Positions 44,886-55,631 of a DNA stretch of 64,000 bases are shown here, one piece after another. Every line of letters starts with the position of its first letter. Positions within the stretch are counted from its first letter, which is position 1. Source of the stretch: Rhynchosporium graminicola (lineage: Eukaryota; Ascomycota; Leotiomycetes; Helotiales; Ploettnerulaceae); contig FJUW01000007.1 of assembly GCA_900074885.1 (NCBI GenBank), forward strand, positions 610,704 to 674,703. Reading direction: 5' to 3'. The translations under genes and the position numbers were made by a program. A model generated the notes under the pieces. It had not been told where the DNA came from. It saw only the letters and a list, made by a program, of their open reading frames with translations, and did no database searches.

Positions 44886-46311
44886 CTAAATTCTAGTGAG
44901 GTTTCCCGATTGTCCACTCCTCAGCTCGCCTATCGTGTCTTTGTATTCCAACTCTCCATAATCGGGAGGCTGGCATCGTTCTAATTTTCCAGTGGCCCAA
45001 TCTACTACCCATTGCTTGCCCATCATGATCACGAGATTGCTTTTCCTGGGGCTTCGTTGTGTGAGGATCGCCATGCAGCGTTTTGCGTACAGCATGTCGT
45101 AGAAATGGGTCCATTGATGCTGAGGTCGCCATTTGCCATCGGGTGTTATGGATGGATTTGGGACTGTAGGCGTAAGGTTCAGATGCGCGGTTGTTTGAAT
45201 GGCGTGACGTGCACGCGAGAGTATCGTCGGTCGTGACGTGGATGCTGCTCTGGAAATCGGAGTTGGGATAGCCAGGCTAGCCATCGACTGCGAGGGAGAT
45301 GGAGTCATCATTGACGGAGGGGTAGAGCTTGATTCCGTTTCTTCGGCGATCGTTTCATTGTCCAAGGGAACTGTAGACAAGGCCCCGTGACCAGCATCCT
45401 CCGCCGAATCAGGCCGGCTTAGCTGTGGAAACTGGGATGAAATGATCTCCTCCTGTTCCCGGACTAAATTGGCATTCAGTTGGACGGTCCCAAAGCCAGC
45501 TCTGTTCCGTCTCCTTATTCGTCGTGGAATGCTGAGATCTCTAGGAATCTCCCGGTCATCGAGCGGAGGAGCCAGGTCGATTGCCGCAAAGAGGGTCTGT
45601 AGCCACAGGACGAAGGTCTCAATTTTGTTACATGAAAGGAGAAACTGGTCTGCCTCAGCGCGAACTCGTATCACAAAGCGTTTTCTAATCATGGTCAGCA
45701 ACGTTCTCCAACTAGGCGGATATCTATTGTGGCTGGCTCCACCAAAATCCGGAAGTGCTAGGATTAGTCCCTGAGGCAAGTACTTACTTCAAATAATCAG
45801 CCGCAATACCGACATCTGCGTGCTGCAGATTGTAGCTCCTCAAGAAAGGCCCCCTCTTAGACGCCAGAGAATCGTTTGGCTTTCCTCCGTCATCTTTGGC
45901 TCCAAAGAGCGCAGAACCCTTGAATTTATGAAGATTCAACGCCGTCCCTTGCAGTGTTACAACCACACGATACCAGTTCCTGTCTGTCGCTTGGTGCACT
46001 GCGCCTTCTAGTTCCATCTTCATGAGAAAAACACTCTGTATACTGATCGCGCTCGAATAAGGCGGGAGCACTTCTCGGCCTTCATCTTCGCGCGGTTGAA
46101 TATTGAACTTTCGACGGATAGTCGATAAGTCAGGTAGGGTATCGTAAGCCGGAGGATCGTCGGAATGTCTTACTTCCTCTTGCCCAAAAAATCCGTCCAT
46201 TGAATGTCGGTTCGTTGGAACAGTAGAAATCTGGTTCGTCGCAGTTGTCCCGTCGTCGTTCTCAAAGTCGGCAGCTCCATGACTGCTGGCACCCTTCACT
46301 ACCACGTTCAT
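44886..46311 (-). CDS. PH-domain-like fungal protein
   Basis: Exons 46311-45788 and 45684-44886 (intron 103 nt) give 440 aa. Residues about 60-235 show a PH-like fold: PPAYDTLPDLSTIRRKF, LPPYSSAISIQSVFLMKMEL, RNWYRVVVTLQGTALNLHKF, RSYNLQHADVGIAADYLKKR and FVIRVRAEADQFLLSC, ending in the helical FVLWLQTLFAAIDLAPPLDDRE. This pattern is typical of fungal lipid-binding PH proteins that work at membranes. The remainder is Ser/Thr/Pro-rich, then a conserved C-terminal block (WRPQHQWTHFYDMLYAKRCM, MMGKQWVVDWATGKLERC). The start ATG at 46311 is the first usable one; a non-ATG frame extends two codons upstream. The domain call is by pattern; the ligand is unknown. Confidence 0.83.
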
Positions 46312-47430
46312 TGCCAACGTGACCGAAAACTATAACTGAGGGTCGGATGAATTGGACAGTCGGTCAGACATGATTCTCGAACAATCAGAGTTACGAGATG
46401 ATGCAGCGTCACGGCCGTTGCTGTTTCGGCGCACTTTTGGAGAAAAGGAAAGTTGCGGAATGTACTGAAAGCAGTACACGTTTTGTAGGAATAACGAGGT
46501 GAGAGGTAAGTACACAGGATGTATGTAAGGGTATAGGAGCATCAACAGAAATAGTTATCAATGAATGGGATGGTACGCACGCCATTTCCTGGGCTCGGAA
46601 GGACTTCCCTTGGCCCCGTGGCAGTTATGAGGTCTCTTTAGTCTTTACCTACAAAAGGAAAGGGCCGATGGAGCCGTGCAGAGGTGCAAAGGAGAGGAGA
46701 GGTCGAAGGGTCTGACCAGCGCAGCCCATGCAGACGAGGTGCATGACAAGTTCAAATGAACTGGCCGCGCTCCCTTGGTCATCCAGCCGCAACATGTTTC
46801 GTTATCTTGATTGGATTTGTTTGATAGTGAAATTGTGGAATTGTGGAATAGCCGGTTCGAGGCGGAAGGGGATTCGGACTGCTCGCTGCCCAGGATCAGA
46901 ATGGTTGGGGAGTGGGGGACGTGAGGAAGAGGGGGGGGGTTGGCGATTGGGGAAGCCGGATATGGAAAGACGAGGAATTAGCCTGGAATTTAGCCCTCAG
47001 AATCACGTGGTATCAGTCGCAGTATCAGTTAGACGAGCCCCTTTCACTTTGAGACCAAGTTCCGCCAGAGTCGGAGAACTGATCTTCATGAAATTCTTGT
47101 CCATCTCATCTCGTTTACATAGTACATAGTAAACCTTCTGAGGAAAGACCCTTTTCTTATTGATTTGATCTGCCACTCGAGACATCAAAGCACCGAATCA
47201 TTTCGTTTGGTTTTGTTTGTTTCAAAGAACGCAGGACTGCATTCATAGCAAGTCCGAGCATCCGAGCTACAGGTAAGCTATGAACAACGCTTTGAATATC
47301 GAATCATGTCGATGTAAGATATAAGTCAGGGCACGGAAAGTTATTGACCCGGTCAATCGGCTATCAATCAATTTCGATGATGTTCATCTACACGACTGTA
47401 CGGAGTATCATTCGACAGATTGTACATCTC
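46312..47430. other. intergenic; contains a G-rich tract
   Basis: About 1.1 kb between the PH-like gene and the GH115 stop codon. No gene is supported. A cluster of four G-runs lies at 46907-46952. Confidence 0.5.
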
Positions 47431-50400
47431 CTATGAAGATATACTACTTTCTCCCTGCGAGATATAGCTGGGTGGTGGACCCAGATAGCTCTTGTTCAGC
47501 CCGCCAAGGTCTACAATCAGTTTTTCAAGCAGAAGATTTGAGTGATTAGGTTTCAACTGTATAGTGTGTCGTCCAGGGCGAAAAGCATTACCTAGCTTGT
47601 GCTTCTTCACCCAAACGCAATCTTGGACTGCTTCAGCCCATCCTGCTGGCAGGTCTCCAGCATTCTTTGATTCCTCGAGCAATAGGAGAGTCTGAGAATG
47701 CCCATCAATGATGACTTCATACTCCATCAAATGACTCGGATCAAGATCAAGGGTCATGTTGAAGTAAAGCAGCAGTTGCGCATCGATAGAGCTGGTAAAA
47801 GCGTAAATTTCGTGCGTGAGATATGCATTCTCCTTATCCAAAGCTGGGTCTAGCCCTACAGAACCAGCGGACGTCAATCCGACCTCAGCTAGCGCTCGGT
47901 AAGGAGTTTTGACAACAAATGCCGAGGCTGGGATAGAGATGTAGCCGTCGGCTTCGACGAATCCGGTGAAGCCATGTGGACAAGTCCGTCCCAAAACAGG
48001 TAGGTGCACCTGTTCGAAGTCGCCTTCTGCGCCTTCTGCGGAACAAATGTCGACTAAGATCTCCTCGTCGAAGTCTTCCGAGATTTGCGTCCAGTCGATC
48101 ATGATCCTTACACGTGCATCTTCGTCCCCTGGCACCAGAGTTCCACTTGCCTTGGAGAGCTTGATCCAATTGTATGGCACACTTGCTGTCCAATTGACAT
48201 CTGTGTTTCCTCTTGAATACACGTCGAACCACCTATCTTCAGGTCCGTATCTTGTCATGGCTCCAAGTGTGAGGCCTGGGACTAGATCTCGTCTACTCGG
48301 ATGGGTCCTATCGGACTCCTCATTACATCGACCAGGCCTTACGCCTTCATGACCTTCAACAGCGACACCCATCTGTCCTGCAATCGGATTTGAGTTTTGT
48401 CGCTTTTGCACATAGCAAAGACCACTGATCATATCTCGAGATGGCGCATGCCATGTATCACCAAAGCCGTACTTTGTTTGCATCATTATGTGGTTCCACT
48501 TACCGTTCAGAAGAGCATGGTATTCTTCGGAGAGACTGTAATCCTCGTCGAATAGATCGAGCACCTCTTTTGCCAATGTATTTGCATAGTTTCGCCGCTG
48601 ACGAGCATAGAGCTGATTCCTGCCGAGAGTGACTTGAAGTGCAACGAAGATATATGAGGCTTTAATAGGATACAATACGAGCTGGAAGATACTTGGCTGT
48701 GTGTCCTCTGAGGCTCGGTCGTAGATTGATGTCGCCCTGTTGAGAAGCGCTTTCCAACGATTCAGAATATGCTCGGCTTCGTTGTAGTGAAGGAGCGAAA
48801 ATGTGTCTGGCTCGATATGTTCATGTTTCCTCATTGAAACGAGACCGTCGTACTCAAGAGATGCAGTACCGATTTCCGCAGCAAGCTCAGGACCGAAGTC
48901 GCGCTCAGCCATAGTGACGAAGAATTTGGAGAAATTTCCAGCTTGTATGGAGTTGATATCCCAGGCAAGAGCCATGGCAAATCTCAATGGAACTTCCAGA
49001 GCTTTGATGTCACCTACATTAAATATCCAGATCTGTTTGGCATTGCGTCGATGAGCTTCTTGGAGTTGATGCCATGTTTTGCCCTATCGAGGTGTTTCAT
49101 CAATACTGAATAAGCAGTCGTTGGAAGGAAACTTACCAGTGAATTACTATTAGTCCATTTATAGCTTCGAGGATATCCGACATACTCAAAGTGGTAGTAA
49201 ACCTAGTAAAAGTCAATAAGGGAAGTGGAGGCCATTTAGACGACATACACCTGCTCCACCCTTCCTCTCCATCTCTTTTCCATGAGGAAGGCGACGGATA
49301 TTGCCGAAGTTGTCGTCAGCGAATAGAAGAGTGACATCGTCGGGGACTTCCAGTCGTCCAGTATCATATTGATCTTGCACTTCTTTGTACAGCGCAAGAA
49401 GCTCTGTAGAAAACATCAGTTATCCATGTCAACCCTTCAAAGGTTGTTCAATCTTACGAGTAACACCATCCTCCTTCCCCAACACATCCCCAATAATCCT
49501 CCTCTGGGTCCTCACCACATCTCTTACCACCCCAGCAGGATCATCCGTAACCATCTTCTTGTCATACTCACCCCTCATGCCCAACGTAACATAACTCTCA
49601 CATCCTTTACTCCTCCTGATTCCCTCCTCGAAAAACTCGGTTATTTTCTGCTTGTTTGTAAGCCAATTCCAGCTCCCGTCTGGGTTCTCGGTAAACCATT
49701 CGTTGGACATGCGTTGCATGGGCTCGTGGTGAGATGTTGATATGCAGATCCCGTATTCTTCGGCGGTTGCTTGGTTGAGAGGGTCATCTGTGAAAAATGA
49801 AGCCCCAGGGTTGGGATAACCGGGCCACATTGCTGGCCAAAGAAAGTTCGCCTGTATTTCAGTCAGAACTCATATATAGAGAATTAGACTTGAGGTAATC
49901 ACTGACTTTCAAACGCAGGAGTAACTCGAAGACCTTCTTATAAAACTCAACACCATATTTCCCGAAATTCTCTCTTACCCAACCAGTCAAAGCAGGCGCT
50001 TCATCATTGATGAAAATACCTCGATATCGTACACTTGGATCTCCTTGGTGCGTAGATACAGATAAGGCATATATCTGAGGGTGGAATTTGGGGGCCACAT
50101 CAGCCCACCAGTACCACCTGTCTAAGAGTCAGTATTCATATATACATAGAGGAAAGAAGTGAAAGTCGGATCAAGAGAGGAATAATGTCATACGGTGAAA
50201 CACCGATCTGTTCACTCAAAGTATATGCTCCGAAAATTGCACCTCTCTTATCACTCCCAGCAATCACCAACGCCTTGCCACAGCCCTCAAACGGATTCTC
50301 CACCACAGCTGTCATATACGATTCCCACTTTCCCCGAATCCCGCTCAAACACAATTTCCCATCATCTTCAAGACGTTGAATCAGTGGACTAGCTGCTACG

Positions 50401-50633
50401 CTTCCTAGGATGATGGCGCCTTGTGATGAACCTAGACTCGACGCATCTTGTTGGCCTGTCCAGAAATGGACAGGTGGTGAAGATCTTTTGGTCACGAGAG
50501 AGAAATCTTGAGAGAGGCTGCGGGCGGCGATTTGGATTCCGGGGAAATCGCTGGTGTCCACGACGATGGGTGCGCCAACGAGATTGAGTAAAGCGTTCCC
50601 GAAGGAAAACGTGACGAATTCCTCGTCAAACAT
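47431..50633 (-). CDS. GH115 xylan alpha-1,2-(4-O-methyl)glucuronidase
   Basis: GH115 enzymes remove (4-O-methyl)glucuronic acid side groups from polymeric xylan. Six exons are 50633-50194, 50117-49907, 49851-49458, 49403-49249, 49202-49137 and 49083-47431, giving 972 aa with all phases consistent. The N-terminal domain contains KALVIAGSDKRGAIFGAYT and LSEQIGVSPWYWWADVAP. The catalytic region has RYRGIFINDEAPALTGWV, WPAMWPGYPNPGASFF, YGICISTSHHEPMQR, VTLGMRGEYDKKM and DDVTLLFADDNFGNIRRLP, then YYHFEYVGYPRSYKW and FNVGDIKALEVPL. A C-terminal accessory domain follows (RWFDVYSRG to the end). No signal peptide is encoded from the first ATG. An in-frame hydrophobic stretch (IWAFLWQTLAEPLSL) lies upstream from 50693, suggesting a missing first exon. 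Confidence 0.93.
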
Positions 50634-51702
50634 TCTGGCGTCGTATTTGAGAGAAAGTGGCTCCGCTAACGTCTGCCACAAGAATGCCCAGATCTGGTGA
50701 TTGATCGATTAGCTTAATGACTGGAGTGAATCCTCTAGCGAGGGAGAGATTCCCCTGTAAGTGCAGTCGCAATGATGCTACTAAATTCGGAAAAACAACG
50801 CCCTCAATATATAGATCTAAATGACCATTTACGAAAAGATATTTGCCTCGGCGGCAGCATCAAACCAAGTAAATCCTTGCAGGCAGGGTCATTCATTCTT
50901 AGCAACAACCTCCGTGAGGGAAATAACCCCACGATCCCCTCAGCCCCAGATCTTAACCCATGCTCTCCCCACTATTGGCCAAGAGAGCATGTACAGGGAC
51001 TGACTGACTTGACAAAAGTGGGATGGCCGGAGTATCAGCTAGACACAATACACTCTTTATAGTCTGTCAGTCAAGTGTCCATATTTAACCTTACAAGAAT
51101 TCAAGTACTTGTCTCCATTCTCGCTGTCATTGAGTCCTCCTGGCACTGGCCCAGAATGCCTCGAGACAAATATACGCGAGACTTCTGGCTTGACTCTGAC
51201 AAATTTATGAGATCGGGTACCGTAGCTTTGTACAGGAAAAGGGTATAGTTACTTGAAAACTATAGGTGAAAAAATGCTGGTTGTTGTGCCATTATGTCAT
51301 AGCCAATCCAGATAAGCGAATCAAAACAAGCACAATTAAGGGAAATCCTTGGGCATAAAGCAAAATCAAAATCTGCCAAAGAACAAATGCTTTAGAGTGA
51401 TCATAATCCGTGGAAATTGTTAAAAAGTAGAGATATACCTACTTGGCTGCCAATTCGTATTACTTTCACTTGTTGCAGTCAGAAGACATCACAGGCAGAG
51501 GATAGGACCTCGCTCATCACTCAAAAAAAGTGCATCTTGGGGAAAAAAATCGCAAAGATGAACTCGAACCCAAAAACAGAAAACAATTCAGATTTAGCGG
51601 TCATCAACACCTCCAAACTCCCAGTCTACACCTGCGCCTGCTACAGCTGTTAGCAGAATGTTGTAACAAAGGAGTAATATTCAGTAATTTACCCTCTCCC
51701 AT
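50634..51702. other. intergenic / GH115 upstream region
   Basis: About 1.07 kb. It contains a TATATAT box near 50808-50813 that could serve the GH115 gene. No intact ATG exon for the hydrophobic in-frame peptide at 50634-50693 was found. Other frames here are unconvincing. Confidence 0.45.
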
Positions 51703-52069
51703 TTATACTCGCAAGGAGTTTCTCTTGACAACCAGGACAATAACAACACCTAAAAGGGTCAAGGAACCGAACAAGACAGCAGGCCATGCAAGCCGGTCGC
51801 GGAGTGGAATGCGAGGAGGAGGGATGGGCGCAACTCCAAACCAGCCTCCTGGTGGCATGACTTGAGCAAAATTAGCACGCGTGTTCGAATTTGTTAAGAA
51901 GGATGAACTTACCACCCATGTGAACATCGACACCCGAGTCGTCGAGGGGGCCAAGGTTATATACCCAAAAGCGACTGAAATTACCAGTGGGGGGAGCAAC
52001 GACAATAGCAGGAGGAAAGACAACGGTTTGACGGCGCAAGAGGAAGTTGGTGATAGATGTGAACTTCAT
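51703..52069 (-). CDS. small single-span membrane protein, 104 aa
   Basis: I do not recognise this family. Exons 52069-51913 and 51860-51703 join in phase (intron 52 nt with a GCTAAT branch) to 104 aa. The N-terminus MKFTSITNFLLRRQTVVFPP is basic and amphipathic and could be a mitochondrial presequence. The middle reads NFSRFWVYNLGPLDDSGVDV and GGWFGVAPIPPPRIPLRDRL, followed by one transmembrane helix (WPAVLFGSLTLLGVVIVLVV) and a short basic end (KRNSLRV). The 5' leader is strongly CAA-repeat-rich, as in many expressed fungal genes. A mitochondrial inner-membrane or organellar location is inference from composition only. Confidence 0.72.
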
Positions 52070-52415
52070 TATGATGTGTTTGTTGTTGTTGTTGTTGTAA
52101 TTGTTGTTTTTGTTGATGTTATTGAGAGCTGGAAGTTGTCGATCTGGATGTAAATTCGAAGGGACACTTGGAAAATATCTCGAAAAGGTGAGCGAGTGAG
52201 TATTCATTCGAGCTCCACTTTCTATCAGATTCTTCAGCGGTAGCATTGTTGATTAGCTGGTCAGGCTAAGCGAGACGAAACTGAAGTCGTGGGCTGTTCA
52301 CCTTTCCTCCTTCGTCTCCTCTCCTATTCTCCTTTCTACATTCACTCCTTCTGAATTCTAAGGTTCAATTTATTTCCTCTACAGATTCACTATTCCACTT
52401 TGCGAAACCAGGCTT
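52070..52415. other. short divergent promoter region
   Basis: About 350 bp between the small membrane-protein gene and the start of the 487-aa protein. It includes the CAA/TTG-repeat 5' leader of the former (about 52078-52115). Confidence 0.5.
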
Positions 52416-54093
52416 ATGAGTGATTTGCCTGTCTCCATGTTAAATGGTAATTCGAAAGCGCTTTCCGTGAATGTGAGTAGATGAGGTGCACTTACATCTA
52501 CTGAACCAGCATTGGAATATCTTACTTAAGCTGCATCAATTTGGAGATTGCTCCTTTTCCACTCCATCGCCGAAAGTTAAGAAACCTCGAACACTGCAAA
52601 AACCGCTGCAAGTATTACCTACATCTGCTTATCCTTATCAGGTTTATCAACTTACCCCCGCATCCTATCGAGGTAGGGTAGTGTGGAGCGCCAACTCCAC
52701 GGGTGAGTGTCTGTTACCTTTGGCATCGATCTTGTTTATGTTCTCCTCAATACTAATTCAGTGCAGAAGCCAGGCAAGATGAACAGCTTCGGAAAGGGAG
52801 AAGAGTTCATAGATGCCACGACACTCTTGCGATGGAAGATGGATGACTCGAGGAGAAAGAGAGTCGAGTCCAAGGCCGGAGCATCGACGCCGTCCCCTTT
52901 GTATATCAAGCGTGACGTGCGGTCACCTTTCCTCGCAAATGTAAGTTCGAAAGATGAATAGCTTGGACTGAGATCTCATGTGTATTTCATAGGTGAACGA
53001 GGATAGAATGAGAGATGACTTCCGCGAAGTCGAGACGTCAATCCTCAAGGACCAGTTAGCGACCCTCAGAAATCGTGTCAAGGCTTTGGAGAATCAGGGA
53101 GCAGAAGACCGTGCTAGCATGCAGGTCATGCATCAAAATATGCTGAAGCTCTCAGAGCTGATCTCCAACCAGTCGGGCAAACCGATCGGAGCCTCCCAAC
53201 AACACCCTCAGCGACAAGTTCAGAATAATCGACGTCAATTTGCGATCGATCTGACAAAGCCCGATGAGTCAAAGAAGGAAGAATCGGTGCCAGAACAAAC
53301 TCGTGTACTGGAAGTAGCTCTATTGCCTGCGTCCATTTCTACACCCGTCAATCAGCTATCTCCAGTCGTACCTGGTGTCCCGACTCCAGCCTCACCAGCT
53401 TCTCCCCCAATTGTCGAACAACTACCCATCAACTTGGCTCCAAAAACACTAGAAACAGCCGCTCCAGCTACCATATCATCTCATGATCCCAAAACCATGA
53501 AAATCTGTGCTCCCATTGGAGTTCCTCCGCCTACCCTGTTACCATCACAGCATTCGATTCACCACCGTTCCGCTAGATCGTCAAAGTTGGGATCAAATCG
53601 AGTGGATAAAAGTGCAAATCAGCGAAGAAGCATCGCAAGAAAAATGGTAAAGTGATTTCCGTCCTCTCTTTAGATAAGGCTGACACAATAGATGCAGGAC
53701 AAAATGGCGTCTATGAAAGAACAACGAGCGGATCTGTGGTTGGAATCCGAACTTAGGATCCTTATCGAGGTCATCGACGAGCACAAAAAGCGCTCACAGA
53801 CATATCCCACCTACACTGAAGTCGTCCAGGCATATAACAGCAAGCTTCGTGGTGTTATACAGCAAGCAGGAGAGGAGACGACCAGAGGAACAATATTGGA
53901 GAAGAACAGATTGGCGCCATTGCGCACTAGGGGTGGTATTTCAAATATGATGATGAAGTACGGATTATTGAGTTGCCAGCAGACAGAAAAGGACAAAGTG
54001 GCTGCTGATCCTGATGACCCCGAGGCGGAAGATGATAGAGGATCGTCCCAGAACGGTTCTATGGCGGATATCGACACTCAGATGGAGGGCTAG
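52416..54093 (+). CDS. uncharacterised protein, 487 aa, coiled-coil and basic
   Basis: No known family is recognised. Five exons are proposed: 52416-52472, 52531-52702, 52762-52940, 52993-53646 and 53692-54093, with phases consistent. The three downstream exons are certain as open frames (KMNSFGKGEEFIDATTLLRW; EVETSILKDQLATLRNRVKA; RADLWLESELRILIEVIDEH). The first two exons are a hand-built extension ending WSANSTVQKPGK. If wrong, translation would begin at ATG 52779. A short coiled coil lies after RMRDDFREVE, then a Pro/Ala/Ser-rich linker. The C-terminal block (YPTYTEVVQAYNSKLRGVIQ, LAPLRTRGGISNMMMKYGLL) is the most conserved-looking part, and the tail is acidic. Function unknown. Confidence 0.7.
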
Positions 54094-54741
54094 CGTGTTC
54101 TGCCAAAACTTGCAGAGTCGAAATTTATTGCCGCTGCAGTCTGCGGTGTATGGATTCTCCCCACTCAGGATTTATATAGCATGGATTGACCATGATTTGA
54201 GAGCTCTTGACTGGGAACCGGTGTACCTTGATCACGCGTGGATCTACATGGGATTATTTAGCGAAATCGAAGCAATGAACTTCCTGATAAGAACTAAGGA
54301 TTACCTGAAGGACATTTGAAAAACACAGTGAAGAAGGATAATCTTAATAATGCTAGGATATTATGAAGCTGCTGAAAATATGGTACAGTTGAGGAAATGT
54401 AGTAAAGCGTTCATCTATTGATATTATAAGATTGAGAGAACAAAGGAAGCTTAAACAAAGAAGGATAGAATAAAGAAAGGTAGACCAAAGGAAGATGGAA
54501 GAGATATTCTGATGAATCATTCCTATATATCCTAAAGAAGTTTCAAGGTAAGATAGGAGGCATGAAGCCCTTGGGATTCCAAACATGGATTAAGTGGGGT
54601 ATACCTCGGCTAAAGCATTAGTCTTGAACAATACACTCTCGTCGGAAAAAATGTATTTCCTTCATTCTCGCTCGAACGAAGAGGTAATGGGCCAAAAAAA
54701 TCTGCAAAAATCTCATTCTTAAAAGAGAGCGATGGCTCGAA
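54094..54741. other. intergenic between the 487-aa gene and the tRNA
   Basis: About 650 bp. Nothing recognisable is seen; AT-rich, with short minus-strand frames at 54353-54843 that overlap the tRNA and are shadows. Confidence 0.5.
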
Positions 54742-54845
54742 GGTCGTACCAGGGCTCGAACCTGGGATTCGGGAAGTGTTCTTGATAGAACAAGATTCTG
54801 ATGTGTAGTCAAAATCCCACGTGCTAACCGCTACACTATACAACC
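54742..54845 (-). tRNA. tRNA-Gln (anticodon UUG) with 40-nt intron
   Basis: The 7-bp acceptor stem pairs GGTTGTA with TACGACC (one T-G wobble). The T arm reads CCAGGTTCGAGCCCTGG, and the D arm carries TAGTGTAGCGGTTAGCAC. The anticodon stem TGGGA/TCCCA closes a loop TTTTGA-A with anticodon TTG (UUG). The intron occupies 54769-54808, after position 37, and contains a GTTCT...AGAAC hairpin. CCA is not encoded. Confidence 0.93.
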
Positions 54846-55631
54846 ATTTGTATGATGATTTATGTCCACTCAGCTGTATTCAATAATATATTAGGGTTAT
54901 GTGTCTGATGCGGTTTCAACTTGGAGCTCCCCGCTTCTAGCGCATACCGTCGGAAAAACATTCGATAACCGTTCGACAACCGTTTTCAGTCAGAAATCGT
55001 GACAAAACTGGTGCAATCACGCAATCGTCGCAAAACCCCAACTCGAGTCAGAAGCTTTGATAGTTGGAGTTGACCTTACCACTTTTGGGGCCTCTGTTGG
55101 GTCAACTCCCATTATTGTAGACATGCATACATCGAAGCTGCCGAGTGCAGGTGATTGCGCGTATCTGCACGTGATCATGGGAACTCATTCAACTTGAGAA
55201 AAATATCAATGGTATAGTATGTTACGCGTCCGAAACATCTATAAGCGTCACATCGTATGCATGTACTGGTCATTTTTACATGTAGATCTCGTGATCAGAT
55301 AGGTATTGCAGGTTGTGTCTGATTCGGGATAGTCTCTATAGTCTCACAAACTTTGCATATTTCGAGATAGATTTTCGATAGACATAGGATCAATCGATCT
55401 TCCCCATCCATAAATTGGAGCCTACGGTCGACTAGTGCCAGCAGGGCTTATGGGCCTGTTGCTGTTCCATTGAATCTGTGGAAGTCAGCACTCTTTTGTC
55501 ACGGGATACTTTTTCGCGCAAGCGAGCTGCCTTTATTTACTTCGGCATCGCGACCAGATTGTATGTTTTCCAACACCCTTGCCGACAACCTCGAGCTCTT
55601 GCGATAAGCATGTTGCTACACCATCAGCCAA
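54846..55631. other. intergenic between tRNA and F-box pseudogene
   Basis: About 790 bp. No gene is supported. A frame at 55478-55708 overlaps the start of the pseudogene in another frame. Confidence 0.5.
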
